Counted from the stretch's first letter, positions 18,548 to 29,176 are shown. The stretch: DNA of 64,000 nucleotides from Massilia sp. H-1 (GCA_024703915.1 CP087969.1:4340001-4404000); one strand, 5' to 3'. The notes: generated from the sequence alone by a model not told the origin. Numbers and translations are program-made.

Positions 18548-20467
18548 TGGACGATATGCTCAAGGATTTCGTCGTCGAGGCGATGGATCTTGCAGTCAAC
18601 GTTGAAGAACATTTATTGCGTCTCGAGCGCGACCCGAACAACAAGGAAACGCTGAACGCCGTCTTCCGCTCGTTCCACACGATCAAGGGCGGCGCCAAGC
18701 TTCATGAACTTGCCAGCCCTGGTCGCGGCATGCCATCTGACCGAAAATCTGTTCGACGCTGCTGCGCACCGGCGCGGCCCCGGTCACGCCGGTCGCGATT
18801 GAAGCGGCGCTGCAGGCATCGGGCTTCGTGGCCGATCAGTTGACCGACCTGAGCAACGGCGCTTCGCCCGAACAGCTGGCCTCGATGCCCGATTCGCTCG
18901 AACGCATCCTCGTCAATGCCATCGAAGGCAAGGCCGCGCCCGCTGCCGCTGCTGCGCCCGCTGCGCCAGCGCCTGCGGCTGCGCCAGTTGCGGCCGCTGT
19001 ACCCGTGTCCGCGCCAGGCGCTGATGGGCTCGACTGGATCGCCATGTATGTCGCAGTGGTCCCTCCCGGCACCTACACCGGTCCGATGGCCGTTGCCGCG
19101 TCGGCTACCGCGTCGGTTACCGCGTCGGCTACCGCAGCTTGGCTACCGCGTCGGCTACCGCGTCGAGCGCCGCGCCAGCGGCCGCAGCCGTCGCCGACAC
19201 CCCGGCCAAAGCGTCCGGCTGGGACGGCGTCGACCGGCGCGACGAGAAGGTCCAGGAATTCCGCTCCGCCGCGCCCGCCAAGGAAGAAAGCATCCGCATC
19301 GACGCCGTCAAGCTCGACGCCCTGCTCGAAGTGGCCGATGAATCGGTGCAGGCCGCCAATCAGGCTGCCGTGCTGCTCGAACGCCTGCTGCAATTCAAGT
19401 TCGAAGGCCAGGCTGCCACCCTGATGGCGACCCTGACCGAGACGCTGGAACGCGCATCGCGCTATTCGGCCGAGCTGCAGCGCGCCACGCTGGCGACCCG
19501 CATGCAGCCGGTGGGGCGCCTGTTCCAGAAATTCCCGCGCCTGGTGCGCGAACTGGCCAAGGACCTGGGCAAGGACGTCGAACTGACCATCGAGGGTGCT
19601 GAAACCGAAGTCGACCGCGTTGTCGTCGACAGCCTTTACGATCCGCTGGTGCACATGCTGCGCAATGCGCTCGACCATGGCGTGGAGTCGCCCGAAGACC
19701 GCATCGCGGTAAGCAAGCCGTCCAAGGCCTTTATCTCGCTCAAGGCCTGGCAGGAAGCGAACAGCGTCATGATCGTGCTGCAGGACGATGGCAAGGGCAT
19801 GGATCCCGTGCGTCTGCGCAAGAAGGCGATGGAGAAGGGCCTGATCAGCGAAAGCGGCGCGCCGACCGACGACGAAGCCTATCAGCTGGTGTTCCTGCCC
19901 GGCTTCTCGACCAAGGACGTGGCCTCGTCGGTGTCCGGCCGCGGGGTCGGCATGGACGTGGTCAAGACCGCCGTCGAGAAAAACCGCGGCGCGATTCACA
20001 TCGAATCCTCGCTCGGGCACGGCACCAAGTTCGCGATCCGCCTGCCGATCGAATTGTCGATCGTGCCGACCATGCTGGTGTCGACCTCGGGCGCCATGCT
20101 GGCGCTGCCGATGGCGGTGGTTCAGCGCGTGGTCGAGCTGCCCGACAATTTCATGAACGTGGGCGGCGCGCCCGTGCTCAAGGATCAGGGGCGGCCGCTG
20201 CCGGTGCGCTCGCTGGCCGGCGCGCTCGGCTACGACGATTGCTCGGAAAAAGTCGGCATTGTCGTGGCCGCGCCTCAGCCTTATATTCTCGCGGTGGAAG
20301 CGGTCGATGGCACTGCCGACCTGGTGATCAAGCCGATGACCGCCATTTCGGTCGAAGGCATCACCGGTACGGCGCGCTCGGCCGAGGGCGAACTGGTGCT
20401 CGTGGTCGGCCTGTCCTTCCTCATGGATGGCTGCCGCAAAACCGTCTCGCTCAAGGCCGCTGCCTGA
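18547..20467 (+). CDS. cheA: Chemotaxis histidine kinase CheA (compact form)
   Basis: Cytoplasmic kinase that phosphorylates CheY. P1 domain: FRSFHTIKGGA with the phosphorylated His at about residue 44. A long Ala/Pro-rich linker follows, in which I see no P2 CheY-docking domain. P3 dimerisation (RIDAVKLDALLEVADE...TLATRMQPVGRLFQKFPRLVRELA), P4 ATPase (HMLRNALDHGVESPEDR, VLQDDGKGMD, GFSTKDVASSVSGRGVGMDVVKTAVE, GHGTKFAIRLP) and a P5 CheW-like domain follow. The linker includes a decayed 12-base tandem repeat (19098-19170). About 640 residues. The frame breaks near 18702, 18757 and 19138. No cheY, cheW, cheB/R or receptor lies nearby, so partners must be elsewhere. Confidence 0.88.
19098..19170 (+). 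repeat. 12-base tandem repeat inside cheA linker
   Basis: Units of GCGTCGGCTACC (one GCGTCGGTTACC), about five copies, encoding an Ala-Ser-Ala-Thr run in the linker between P1 and P3. One unit is interrupted at 19136-19141 (AGCTTGG), which shifts the frame. Likely prone to slippage; copy number should be treated with caution. Confidence 0.65.
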
Positions 20468-20479
20468 GTTTCGCCGAAT

Positions 20480-20512
20480 GCGGCCTGCCTTTCCCGGCAG
20501 GCCGCCGACTTT
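20480..20512 (+). terminator. Terminator after cheA
   Basis: Stem GCGGCCTGCC / GGCAGGCCGC around TTTCCC, followed by CGACTTTTG. Ten-base perfect arms; the T-run is short. Confidence 0.75.
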
Positions 20513-20620
20513 TGTTTGTTCCTTGTAACAAACGATCATTTTCCGATTGTAATACCCGTCAATACATGGCAACATGGCAAAGGTAATTTGCTATTTGCAA
20601 ATGTTTTATTGAGAGTTGGT

Positions 20621-22650
20621 ATGACGTCGGATACTTTTGAGCAAGCCCTGCTGGCCGCCCAGGCCGAGGGATCGTTAAACGCGGCATGGAAGAAGTTTGT
20701 CCACACGCGGTTTTATGTTCCGATCGTCCATTCTCCCGACCTCGATCCCAAGAAAGCGCGCATTCACACGGCGCCCAGCGCCACCATGCCTAAGCAGCGA
20801 TGCGGTCCTGATCTCCGAAGTGCGCGAGCGCGTCGCCCACGGCGATGCCGTGCTCTGGCTCAACGGCGCGGAAGTGGTCAAGATGCTGCACGCCGAGGCG
20901 GGCATTCTGGTTGCGCTCAGCGACCGCGCCTTCGCCATTGCCCATGACCGCGTCGACTGGCTGCGCAAGGGAATCGAAGCGGCCCAGGCGCGCTGCGGCC
21001 AAGCTGCATCCGCCCGGCGCCGCTCCTGCTCCCGTTCCCGCCGCGCCGGCTGCCAGCCGTGCGCGCCCCCTGCCGCGCCGGTCGCGCTGGCCAAGGCGCC
21101 GCCCGCGAAAGCGAAGGGCGGCGTGCTCGACGTGGCCGCGCTCAAGCCGCGCAGCGTCAGCATCGGCGATCTCGGCCTGGCCTTCTTTGTTCCCGGCGCC
21201 TGGCGCGAAGACCGCAGCATCAAGGCGCTGCGTTTTCATGACCAGGGCAGCGGCATGCGCGTCGAAGCGAGCGGCTTTCACCGGCCCGGCCTGGCGCTGG
21301 ACCAATGGGTCGGCATGCGCGTGGCGCAAGTGGAACAGGAAATGCGTTTCCTGACCCAGGCCGGTCCCTCCTACGCCATCAGCGGCGACGGGTGGCGCGA
21401 TACCGTGAGCGGCAGGGCAGTCGAATTTACCGGCATCTTCCCGGGCGAAACAGTCGAAGGCCGTTACCTGGTGGCCTGCATCCACCGCGAGGGCACCGTG
21501 GTATCGATCGCCGTGCGCGCTACCGCCGAGGTGTTCCGAACAGCAGCGCGCTGGTGCAATGGCTGCTGAACCGGGTCGAGCTGGCTGGTGACGAGGCGAT
21601 CGCCGCCTATCGCGCGCCAGCTGCGCGCACCACTGCCGCCAGCGCCGACCTGGCCAGCTTTGAAACCCCGCCCATGTTCAGCATGTCGCTGCAGGGGCGC
21701 ATCGGGCGTCTGCGGGCGCTGGCCTGGTCGGTACCGGCCGTGATGCCGTTCGCGGCGATTGGTGTGGCCGCGGCCCTGTTGATGCAAAAGCACTCCGGCC
21801 TGGCCGTGATCCTGGCGATCACCGGCCTGGTGCTGATGTGCTGGTTTGGTCTGCGCCTGATGGTCCTGCGCCTGCACGATGTCAATCTGAGCGGGAAATG
21901 GATACTCTTGTTCCTGCTGATGTCCGGTGTGGCTAGGCGTGACCCAGAGTCCGAAACTGATGGCCGCCGTGTCCGTCCTGTTCTGGCTATTCATACTCGT
22001 CATTTACTATCTGGTGCCTGGTACCGATGGCGACAACAATTACGGGCCGCCGCCGGAACCGAACACCCCGCTGGTGAAGGTCGGCGCCGCCGTGTTCCTG
22101 CTGTTCCAGGTGTTCGCCATCTACGCCAACATCAAGGCCGCCAGCGCACTGCAGGCGCGCATTCTGCCGGGCGCCAGCGTGCAGTCGTCCGAACGCGCCG
22201 GCCCGACGCTGGTCACGTTCCGCGCGCCGGACGGCAGCTTCGTGGTTGATTTGCCGGGCACCCTGACCGAGCTGCCTTCGTCCGCCTGGCTCAATGCCCA
22301 GATGGGCAATGTGAAGCTGCGCCAGTATCACCTTGAAGAAGGCGGCCGTGCTTACCTGGTGCAGACGCTGGACTTCGGCGCGGAGCCGCAAGACCGCTAT
22401 GCCATGATGAACCGGGCCGAACAGACCGTCGCGGGCCGCGATGCCACGCTGGAATCGTCCAAACCTTTCCTGTTCAATAACGGCATCAATGGCCGCGAAG
22501 TACGCGCCAGGGCGGCCGACGGCTCGCTGCGTGTGGCACGGGTGGTGTTCGTCGGATCGCAACTGGTGCTGGTCATGATGGCAGGCGCCGATACAGCCAG
22601 CCAATGCCGGGCTCGCCGAGCTCGTGTTCAAAAGTTTTCAGCTGAAATAG
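20621..22650 (+). CDS. Multidomain membrane protein: SseB-like, DcrB-like, DUF805 and C-terminal beta domain
   Basis: About 675 residues after frame repair. An SseB-like N-terminal domain (MTSDTFEQALLAAQAEGSLNAAWKKFVHTRFYVPI, then AEVVKMLHAEAGILVALSDRAFAI) is followed by an Ala/Pro linker. Next is a DcrB/PsbP-like domain (DLGLAFFVPGAWRED...EFTGIFPGETVEGRYLVACIHREGTVVSIAV), then a DUF805 membrane domain (SMSLQGRIGRLRALAWSV, the LRLHDVNLSGKW loop, YYLVPGTDGDNNYGPPPEPN). The last domain (VTFRAPDGSFVVDLPGTLTELPSS...) resembles the end of the neighbour at 22749. The breaks near 20789, 21000, 21540, 21931 and 22605 include GCCTAAGC and GCTAGGC. Function unknown; possibly a membrane-tethered sensor. 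The start is the ATG preceded by GAGAG. Confidence 0.72.
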
Positions 22651-22748
22651 CATGCCGCCGGATTAACTTCCGATTGTCATGCCTGGCGATCCGTGGCACC
22701 ATGCCACGGCTTGCAAATTGATCAATATTGAGTGAGAGTTGTACTTTT

Positions 22749-24413
22749 ATGTCGCCGTCAGAAACGTTTGAGCAGGTGCTAAGCGCCGCGCAGATCGAAG
22801 GTTCGTTTAACAGTGCGTGGAAAAAGTTTGTCATGACGCGCTTTTTCGTGCCGGTCATGCCGCTCGCGGGCGACGATCCGAAGAAATTCCGGCTGGTCAC
22901 CACCGCAGGCCCGCATGGCGCCTCGATCCAGATTTCCGAAGTGCGCGGAGCGGCTCGAACCGCATGCCTAAGCACGCTGGCCTCGCTCTACGGCGCCGAC
23001 GTGATCCGCATGCTGCACGCCGAGGCCGACATCCTGGTCGCGCTGAGCGACCGGGCATTCAATATTGCCCGGGACCGCGTCGAATGGCTGCGCAAAGGCA
23101 TCGAGGCATCGCAGGCGAAAACCGCCGCTGCCAAGGCACAGGCCGACAAGGCCGCCTCTGCGCTTGGCGCCTGCACCAGTACCAGCCCCCGTAGCCGCAT
23201 CTGCGTCCGTTACGGCGTCCGCTACGGCGCCCGAGACCGCTGCCGCAACTGACAGCCCATCGGCCCCCGTCTTCGATATCGCCGCCATCGCTGCTGCGCG
23301 ATGCCGCCATGCCTGAACTGGGCATCGCGCTGTCCGTGCCCGCCGCGTGGACCGAGAGCCGCAGTTCCAAGGTACTGCGTCTTACCGATCCGGTAAAGCA
23401 GCACCAAGCTGGAAGTGACCGGCCTGGTGCGCGACGATTTCTCGCTCTTCCAGTGGCAGGAGTCGCGCTTCAACCTGATTCGCCATGAAATGCGCCACCT
23501 CACCAAGGACGGCCCGACCATCAGTCTCACGAGCGAGCACTGGCGCGGCGGCCTCAAGGGCTCCACGACGGAATTTACGGGTGTCTACCCTGGTGACACG
23601 GAGCCGAGCCGCTATCTGCTGGCCTGCTTCCACCTTGACGGCGCCGTTGCCGCGATTGCCATCAAGGCCGCGTCCGCGACATTCGAGGAACAGCGCCCGC
23701 TCTACCAATGGATACTGGAGCGCATCGTTCTCGCGTCCGGACCCGGACGCCGAACGACAACCGGCGGCCGGCGCGGTGCGCGTGGAAGAGTCCGCCGGCG
23801 ACGAGGTCGAGGTGGCGCCTCCTTTCTGGTTGCTGCGCAAGTTCCAACTGATGGCAGCCGTGGTCGCCGTGCTGGCGCTGGGAGGCGGGGCCGCATTGCT
23901 GTTCGGCGGCCAGGCCAAGACCGAGGTGCAAGCCGCCACCGTGCTTAAGCCAAGCGCGTGGTCGCGCTGCCGTTCGTCAAGCCATGGTCGCCACCCGAAG
24001 ACAGCTTCGTGGTCGACCTGCCGCGTCCGCCGGACGAATTGCCGGTGCCGCCGATGATGCGCGAGCGCGCATCCACCTTCACCATGCACCAGTACCGCCT
24101 GTTCTCGAGCGAGCGCATCTACGGCGTGCAGACCTTCGAATACCGCCGCCTCCCCTCGAGCGACTTGATCCTCAATTCGCTCGAGGGCGTGGTGCTGGGC
24201 ACCGAGGGCACCTTGCTCGACAAGCGCGACATCACTTTCGCCAATGGCGGAACCGGACGCGAAGTGCGTTCCCTGCTGCCAACCGGCAAGGTCCGCACCG
24301 GCCGCATCGCGATCATCAATTCGACCGGCGTGGTGGTGATGGTCACTGCCCACCCGGGCGAGGTCACCGACCTGCACGTGGCGGCGGTGATGAATTCCTT
24401 CCAGCCGCGCTAG
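22749..24413 (+). CDS. Paralog of the preceding SseB-like/DcrB-like protein, single TM instead of DUF805
   Basis: About 550 residues. The N-terminal domain is clearly duplicated from the preceding gene (ETFEQVLSAAQIEGSFNSAWKKFVMTRFFVPV, RMLHAEADILVALSDRAFNIARDRVEWLRKGIEASQ), as is the DcrB-like region (PELGIALSVPAAWTESRSSKVLRL..., LKGSTTEFTGVYPGDTEPSRYLLACFHLDGAVAAIAI). Instead of DUF805 it has one helix (FQLMAAVVAVLALGGGAALLFGG), then the shared C-terminal domain (PEDSFVVDLPRPPDELPVPP ... GREVRSLLPTGKVRTGRIAIIN). The frame breaks near 22962-22969 (GCCTAAGC), 23165-23270, 23395, 23745 and 23943-23949. The spacing and shared upstream context suggest a two-gene unit. Function unknown. Confidence 0.72.
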
Positions 24414-24576
24414 AGACGCTTCGTTTGTCGATCTGATACATAAAGCAAATAAACTTCAGTAAAGGCGTATCAAAAAGCGTTAAAGTATCAAAATGGTGCA
24501 ATAACTACTGCAGTGCACAAATATGGCATAATCAAATGCAGTACTCGATTCATGCAGCGGTTTGACACCATCCATC

Positions 24577-25986
24577 ATGCAAAAAACGCTTTACGACAAA
24601 CTTTGGGAATCGCACGTCGTGCGAGCCGACGACGACGGCACCACGGTGCTGTATATCGACCGCCACCTGGTGCACGAAGTGACCAGCCCGCAAGCCTTCG
24701 ACGGCTTGCGCGCGGCCAAACGCCAGCTATGGCGCACTTCAGGCCAATCTGGCCGTGGCCGACCACAACGTGCCCACCACCGACCGCAAGGACGGCATTG
24801 CCGACCCCACCTCGCGCCTGCAGGTTGAAACGCTGGACGCCAACGCCAAGAGCTACGGCCTGACCTATTTCAACATGAACGACAAGCGCCAGGGCATCGT
24901 GCACGTGATCGGGCCCGAACAGGGCGCGACGCTGCCTGGCATGACGGTCGTGTGCGGCGACTCGCATACCTCGACCCACGGCGCCTTCGGCTGCCTGGCG
25001 CACGGGATCGGCACCTCCGAAGTCGAGCATGTGCTGGCCACCCAGACCCTGCTGGCCAAGAAATCCAAATCCATGCTGGTGCAGGTCGACGGCGCCATGC
25101 TTAGAAGTGACGTGACCGCCAAGGACATCGTGCTGGCCGTGATCGGCAAGATCGGCACCATCGCATGGCACCGGCTACGGATCGAGTTCGGTGGCTCCAC
25201 CATCCGCGCGTGTCGATGGAAGGACGCATGACGATCTGTAACATGGCGATCGAAGCGGGCGCGCGCTTGCAGCATGGTCGCCGTGGACGACACCACCATC
25301 AATTACGTCAAGGGCCGTCCGTTTTCATAGGCCGGGCCGCACTGGGAACGCGCGGTCGGCTACTGGCGCACGCTGCATTCGGATCCGGGTGCGCCTTCGA
25401 CCTGGTGGTCACCCTCAACGCCACCGAGATCCGGCCGCAGGTCACCTGGGGCACTTCGCCCGAGATGGTCGTGGCCATCGACGGCCGCGTGCCGGACCCG
25501 GACGACGAAAAAGACGCCGTGCGGCGCGACGCGATGGAAAAGGCCCTGGTCTACATGAACCTCAAGCCGAACACCCCGATCGCCGACATCCGCATCGACA
25601 AGGTCTTCATCGGCTCGTGCACCAATTCGCGCATCGAGGATTTGCGCGCTGCCGCCGCCGTCGTGCGCGGCAAGCACCGCGCCTCGAACGTGCGCCTGGC
25701 GCTGGTGGTTCCCGGTTCGGGGCTGGTCAAGGACCAGGCCGAGCGCGAGGGCCTCGACAAGATCTTCAAGGACAGCCAAGCTTCGAATGGCGCGAGCCAG
25801 GCTGCTCGATGTGCCTTGCAATGAACGCCGACCGGCTTGAGCCGGGCGAGCGCTGCGCCTCCACCTCGAACCGCAATTTCGAGGGTTAGGCAGGGGCAGG
25901 GCGGACGCACCCACCTGGTGTCGCCCGCCATGGCGGCGGCGGCTGGTATCACCGGCCACTTCGTCGATGTACGCGCACTGCGCTGA
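24577..25986 (+). CDS. leuC: 3-isopropylmalate dehydratase large subunit
   Basis: With LeuD isomerises 2- to 3-isopropylmalate in leucine synthesis using a [4Fe-4S] cluster. Start MQKTLYDKLWESHVV is typical. Landmarks: VADHNVPTTDR, VVCGDSHTSTHGAFGCLAHGIGTSEVEHVLATQT, GSCTNSRIEDLR and the Cys pair in EPGCSMCLAMN (three cluster cysteines in all), NRNFEGRQG and LVSPAMAAAAGITGHFVDVR. About 470 residues. The frame is broken repeatedly (near 24738, 25100, 25165-25215, 25270, 25330, 25395, 25780-25800). The uncorrected sequence has no long frame, so the gene would be missed by a naive caller. Confidence 0.9.
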
Positions 25987-26013
25987 TAAAAACTATTACC
26001 CATAGAGACAATC

Positions 26014-26136
26014 ATGAAAAAACTATTCGCCCTGACCATCATCGCCGTCATGCTAGTTGGCTGCAATACCGTTGCCGGTTTTGGCAAGGACATTGAAAAA
26101 GTCGGCTCCAAGATGGAAGGCGCCGCCAAAAAATAA
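26014..26136 (+). CDS. Entericidin A/B-family lipoprotein
   Basis: A 40-residue lipoprotein: MKKLFALTIIAVMLVGC (lipobox LVGC), then NTVAGFGKDIEKVGSKMEGAAKK. The NT-x-G-x-GKDI core and amphipathic lysine-rich helix are diagnostic of entericidins, small lipoproteins of the toxin/antidote type in enterics. It sits between leuC and leuD with an RBS-like AGAGA before the ATG, so it is cotranscribed with leucine genes; this placement is common in Burkholderiales. Its role there is unknown. Confidence 0.85.
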   Translation: MKKLFALTIIAVMLVGCNTVAGFGKDIEKVGSKMEGAAKK

Positions 26137-26171
26137 CGCAACGCGGGGCCCCGTGGTCCGCGCCAGGGACC

Positions 26172-26819
26172 ATGGAAAAATTCACGATATACGAAGGACT
26201 GGTGGCGCCGCTCGACCGCGCCAATGTCGACACCGACGCCATCATTCCAAAGCAATTCCTCAAGTCGATCCACCGCACCGGTTTCGGTCCGAACCTGTTC
26301 GACGAGTGGCGCTATCTCGATCACGGCGAACCGGGCAAGGACAACAGCGGCCGTCCGAAGAATCCTGGCTTCGTGCTCAATGAGCCGCGCTACCAGGGCG
26401 CCTCGATTCTGCTCACGCGCAAGAACTTCGGCTGCGGTTCCTCGCGCGAACACGCGCCGTGGGCGCTCGACCAGTACGGCTTCCGCGCCATCATCGCGCC
26501 TAGCTTTGCCGACATCTTCTTCAACAACTGCTACAAGAGCGGCCTGCTGCCGATCGTGCTGTCCGAATCGCAGGTCGAGCACCTGTTCAATGAAGTCAAG
26601 GCCTTCCCCGGCTTCAAGCTGGTGGTCGACCTTGAACAGCAGCGCATCGCCACCGCCAGCGGCAGCCTGTCGTATGAATTCCAGATCGACCCGTTCCGCA
26701 AGTACTGCCTGATGAACGGCCTGGACGACATCGGCCTGACCCTGCGCCACGCCGACGAGATCCGCGCCTTCGAAGAGCGCCACCTTGCCGCCCAGCCCTG
26801 GCTGGCCAACGTCATCTGA
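26172..26819 (+). CDS. leuD: 3-isopropylmalate dehydratase small subunit
   Basis: 215 residues, intact. Landmarks: VAPLDRANVDTDAIIPKQFLKSI near the N terminus and ILLTRKNFGCGSSREHAPWAL, the swivel-domain signature of aconitase-type small subunits. Partners LeuC. It starts 35 bp after the entericidin gene and ends 13 bp before leuB, so leuC-ecn-leuD-leuB behaves as an operon. Confidence 0.96.
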   Translation: MEKFTIYEGLVAPLDRANVDTDAIIPKQFLKSIHRTGFGPNLFDEWRYLDHGEPGKDNSGRPKNPGFVLNEPRYQGASILLTRKNFGCGSSREHAPWALDQYGFRAIIAPSFADIFFNNCYKSGLLPIVLSESQVEHLFNEVKAFPGFKLVVDLEQQRIATASGSLSYEFQIDPFRKYCLMNGLDDIGLTLRHADEIRAFEERHLAAQPWLANVI

Positions 26820-26832
26820 GAAGAACCAGCAC

Positions 26833-27897
26833 ATGAAAATCGCAATCCTCCCCGGCGACGGTATCGGTCCTGAAATCATGGCGCAAGCGGTGCGCGTACT
26901 GAACGCACTGGGCGAACCATTCGAATTAGAGAGCGCGGAAGTCGGCGGCGCCACTACGCGGCCCACGGCCACCCGCTGCCCCCAAGCACCCTGGCGCTGG
27001 CCAAGGCGGCCGACGCGGTGCTGTTCGGCGCCGTCGGCGACTACCAGTACGACAAGCTCGAACGCGCTGCGTCCGGAGCAGGCCATCCTGGGCCTGCGCC
27101 GCGAACTGTCGCTGTTCGCCAACCTGCGCCCGGCGATCCTGTATCCCGAGCTGGCTTGGCGCCTCGACCCTGAAACCGGAAGTGGTCTCGGGCCTGGACA
27201 TCCTGATCATCCGCGAACTGACCGGCGACATCTACTTCGGCAAGCCGCGCGGCGTGCGCGAATGCCCGGACGGTCCGTTCAAGGGCGAACGCGAAGGCTT
27301 CGACACCATGCGCTACGCCGAGACCGAAATCCGCCGCATCGCCCATGTGGCCTTCCAGGCGGCGCGCAAGCGCAGCAAGCGTCACCAGCGTGGACAAGGC
27401 CAATGTGCTGGAAACCTTCCAGTTCTGGCGCGACATCGTCACCGACGTGCACCAGGAATACCGCGACGTCGAGCTCGAGCACATGTATGTCGACAATGCG
27501 GCCATGCAGCTGGTGCGCGCCGAAAAAATTCGACGTCATCGTCACCGGCAATATGTTCGGCGACATCCTGTCGGACTGCGCGGCCATGCTGACCGGTTCG
27601 ATCGGCATGCTGCCATCGGCCTCGCTGGACGCCAACAACAAGGGCTTGTACGAGCCCTCGCACGGTTCGGCGCCGGACATCGCGGGCAAGGGCATCGCCA
27701 ATCCGCTGGCCACCATCCTGTCGGCGGCCATGATGCTGCGCTTCTCGCTGAACAAGCCGGAGCAGGCGGACCGGATCGAGACCGCGGTCAAGAAGGTATT
27801 GGCGCAGGGCTTGCGCACGCCGGATATTTACGAGGCCGGAACGACGAAAGTGAGCACCGAGGACATGGGCAGCGCAGTCGTGCGCGCCCTCGCCTGA
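26833..27897 (+). CDS. leuB: 3-isopropylmalate dehydrogenase
   Basis: Oxidises and decarboxylates 3-isopropylmalate with NAD+. Start MKIAILPGDGIGPEIM; substrate loop LRRELSLFANLRPA; catalytic Tyr in FDTMRYAETEIRRIAHVAF; Lys in SVDKANVLETFQFWRD; metal site GNMFGDILSDCAAMLTGSIGMLPSASL; NAD site EPSHGSAPDIAGKGIANPLA. About 355 residues. The frame breaks near 26954 (GCC-ACTACG where Ala-Gly-Tyr is expected), 27063, 27160-27180, 27380 and 27528. Last gene of the leucine operon, followed by a hairpin. Confidence 0.93.
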   Translation: MKIAILPGDGIGPEIMAQAVRVLNALGEPFELESAEVGGATTRPTATRCPQAPWRWPRRPTRCCSAPSATTSTTSSNALRPEQAILGLRRELSLFANLRPAILYPELAWRLDPETGSGLGPGHPDHPRTDRRHLLRQAARRARMPGRSVQGRTRRLRHHALRRDRNPPHRPCGLPGGAQAQQASPAWTRPMCWKPSSSGATSSPTCTRNTATSSSSTCMSTMRPCSWCAPKKFDVIVTGNMFGDILSDCAAMLTGSIGMLPSASLDANNKGLYEPSHGSAPDIAGKGIANPLATILSAAMMLRFSLNKPEQADRIETAVKKVLAQGLRTPDIYEAGTTKVSTEDMGSAVVRALA

Positions 27898-27957
27898 GAG
27901 GGTAGCCAAACGGGCTATGGCACGGGGCCGGTAAGCGGTCTATATTGAATGCAGCAC

Positions 27958-27990
27958 CGCTGGCGAATCAGGTCGCCAGCGTCTTTTCTA
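27958..27990 (+). terminator. Terminator between leuB and asd
   Basis: Stem CGCTGGCGA / TCGCCAGCG with a short loop, followed by TCTTTTC. It ends about 20 bases before the asd start, so it may attenuate as well as terminate. Confidence 0.7.
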
Positions 27991-28009
27991 CACTCACTGA
28001 GAGAGCATG

Positions 28010-29139
28010 ATGAAATTAGTAGGCTTGGTAGGCTGGCGCGGTATGGTAGGTTCGGTCCTGATGCAGCGCATGCAGGACGAGGGCGATTTCGCCCACATCA
28101 GAACCGGTGTTCTTCACCACCTCGAACGCGGGCGGCAAGGCCCCGGCGATGGCAAAGAACGAAACCACCCTGAAGGACGCGACCGACATTACCGAGCTGT
28201 CGAAATGCGAGATCATCATTTCCTGCCAGGGCGGCGACTACACCACCGAGGTGTTCCCCAAGCTGCGCGGCTTAGCTGGAACGGCTACTGGATCGACGCC
28301 GCCTCGACCCTGCGCATGAACGACGACGCCGTCATCGTGCTCGATCCGGTCAATCTGGACGTGATCAAGAATGCCATGACAAAAGGCGTGAAGAATTACA
28401 TCGGCGGCAACTGCACCGTGTCCTGCATGCTGATGGGCCTGGGCGGCCTGTTCCAGCACAATCTGGTCGACTGGATGAGCTCGATGACCTATCAGGCCGC
28501 TTCCGGCGGCGGCGCCCAGCACATGCGCGAACTGCTGACCCAGTTCGGCACCATCAACAGTTCGGTCAAGGCGCTGCTCGACAATCCGGCCGCCGCCATC
28601 CTCGAAATCGACCGCACCGTGCTGGCCACCCAGCATGGCATGTCGGCCGATGAGACCAAGCAGTTCGGCGTGCCGCTGGCTTAGCAACCTGATCCCGTGG
28701 ATCGACAAGGACCTGGGCAACGGCCAGTCGAAGGAAGAGTGGAAAGCCGAGCGCCGAAACCAACAAGATCCTGGGCCTGGGCGCCGCCTTCGGCAGCCAG
28801 GAGATCCCGGTCGATGGCCTGTGCGTGCGCATCGGCGCCATGCGCTGCCATTCGCAGGCGCTGACCATCAAGCTGAAAAAGACGTGCCGCTCGACGAAAT
28901 CAACGACATCATCGCTGCCAACAACCAGTGGGTGAAGGTGGTGCCGAACACGCGCGAAGCGTCGGTGAAGGACTTGTCATGCGGCCGCCGTGACCGGCAG
29001 CCTGACCATTCCGGTGGGGCGTTTGCGCAAGATGTCGATGGGCGGCGAATACCTGTCCACCTTCACCGTCGGCGACCAATTGCTGTGGGGCGCAGCGGAA
29101 CCACTTCGCCGCATGCTTCGTATCATCCTCGACAAGTAA
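28010..29139 (+). CDS. asd: Aspartate-semialdehyde dehydrogenase
   Basis: NADPH-dependent reduction of aspartyl phosphate to the semialdehyde, feeding Lys/DAP, Met and Thr. The N terminus KLVGLVGWRGMVGSVLMQRM is the NADP-binding GxxGxVG. The active-site Cys lies in YIGGNCTVSCMLMGLGGL; SSMTYQAASGGGAQHMRELL and CHSQALTIKLKKD are conserved. About 372 residues. ATG at 28007 and 28010 are both possible; 28010 gives the usual MKLVGLVGW start. The frame breaks near 28105, 28269-28276 (GGCTTAGC), 28678-28685 (GGCTTAGC), 28755, 28876 and 28980. An essential gene in most Gram-negatives, which argues that the breaks are errors. Confidence 0.92.
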
Positions 29140-29150
29140 GTTGTCAAAAT

Positions 29151-29176
29151 GTGCAGCGCCCCTTTGGGCGCTGCAC
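29151..29176 (+). terminator. Hairpin after asd
   Basis: Perfect 11-base arms GTGCAGCGCCC / GGGCGCTGCAC with loop CTTT, 12 bases after the asd stop. It lacks a T-run, so termination efficiency is uncertain; it could be an RNA-stabilising 3' hairpin. Confidence 0.6.

Noticed and set aside
19098..19170. Short tandem repeats as a CRISPR array
   Set aside because: Units are contiguous, 12 bases, in frame with a coding linker and without spacers.
19073..20575. A 500-residue open frame opposite cheA
   Set aside because: His/Arg/Gln-rich composition typical of an antisense frame in GC-rich DNA; cheA on the other strand is certain.
25551..27122. A 523-residue open frame opposite leuC, the entericidin gene, leuD and leuB
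   Set aside because: Spans several real genes on the other strand and has no coherent domain.
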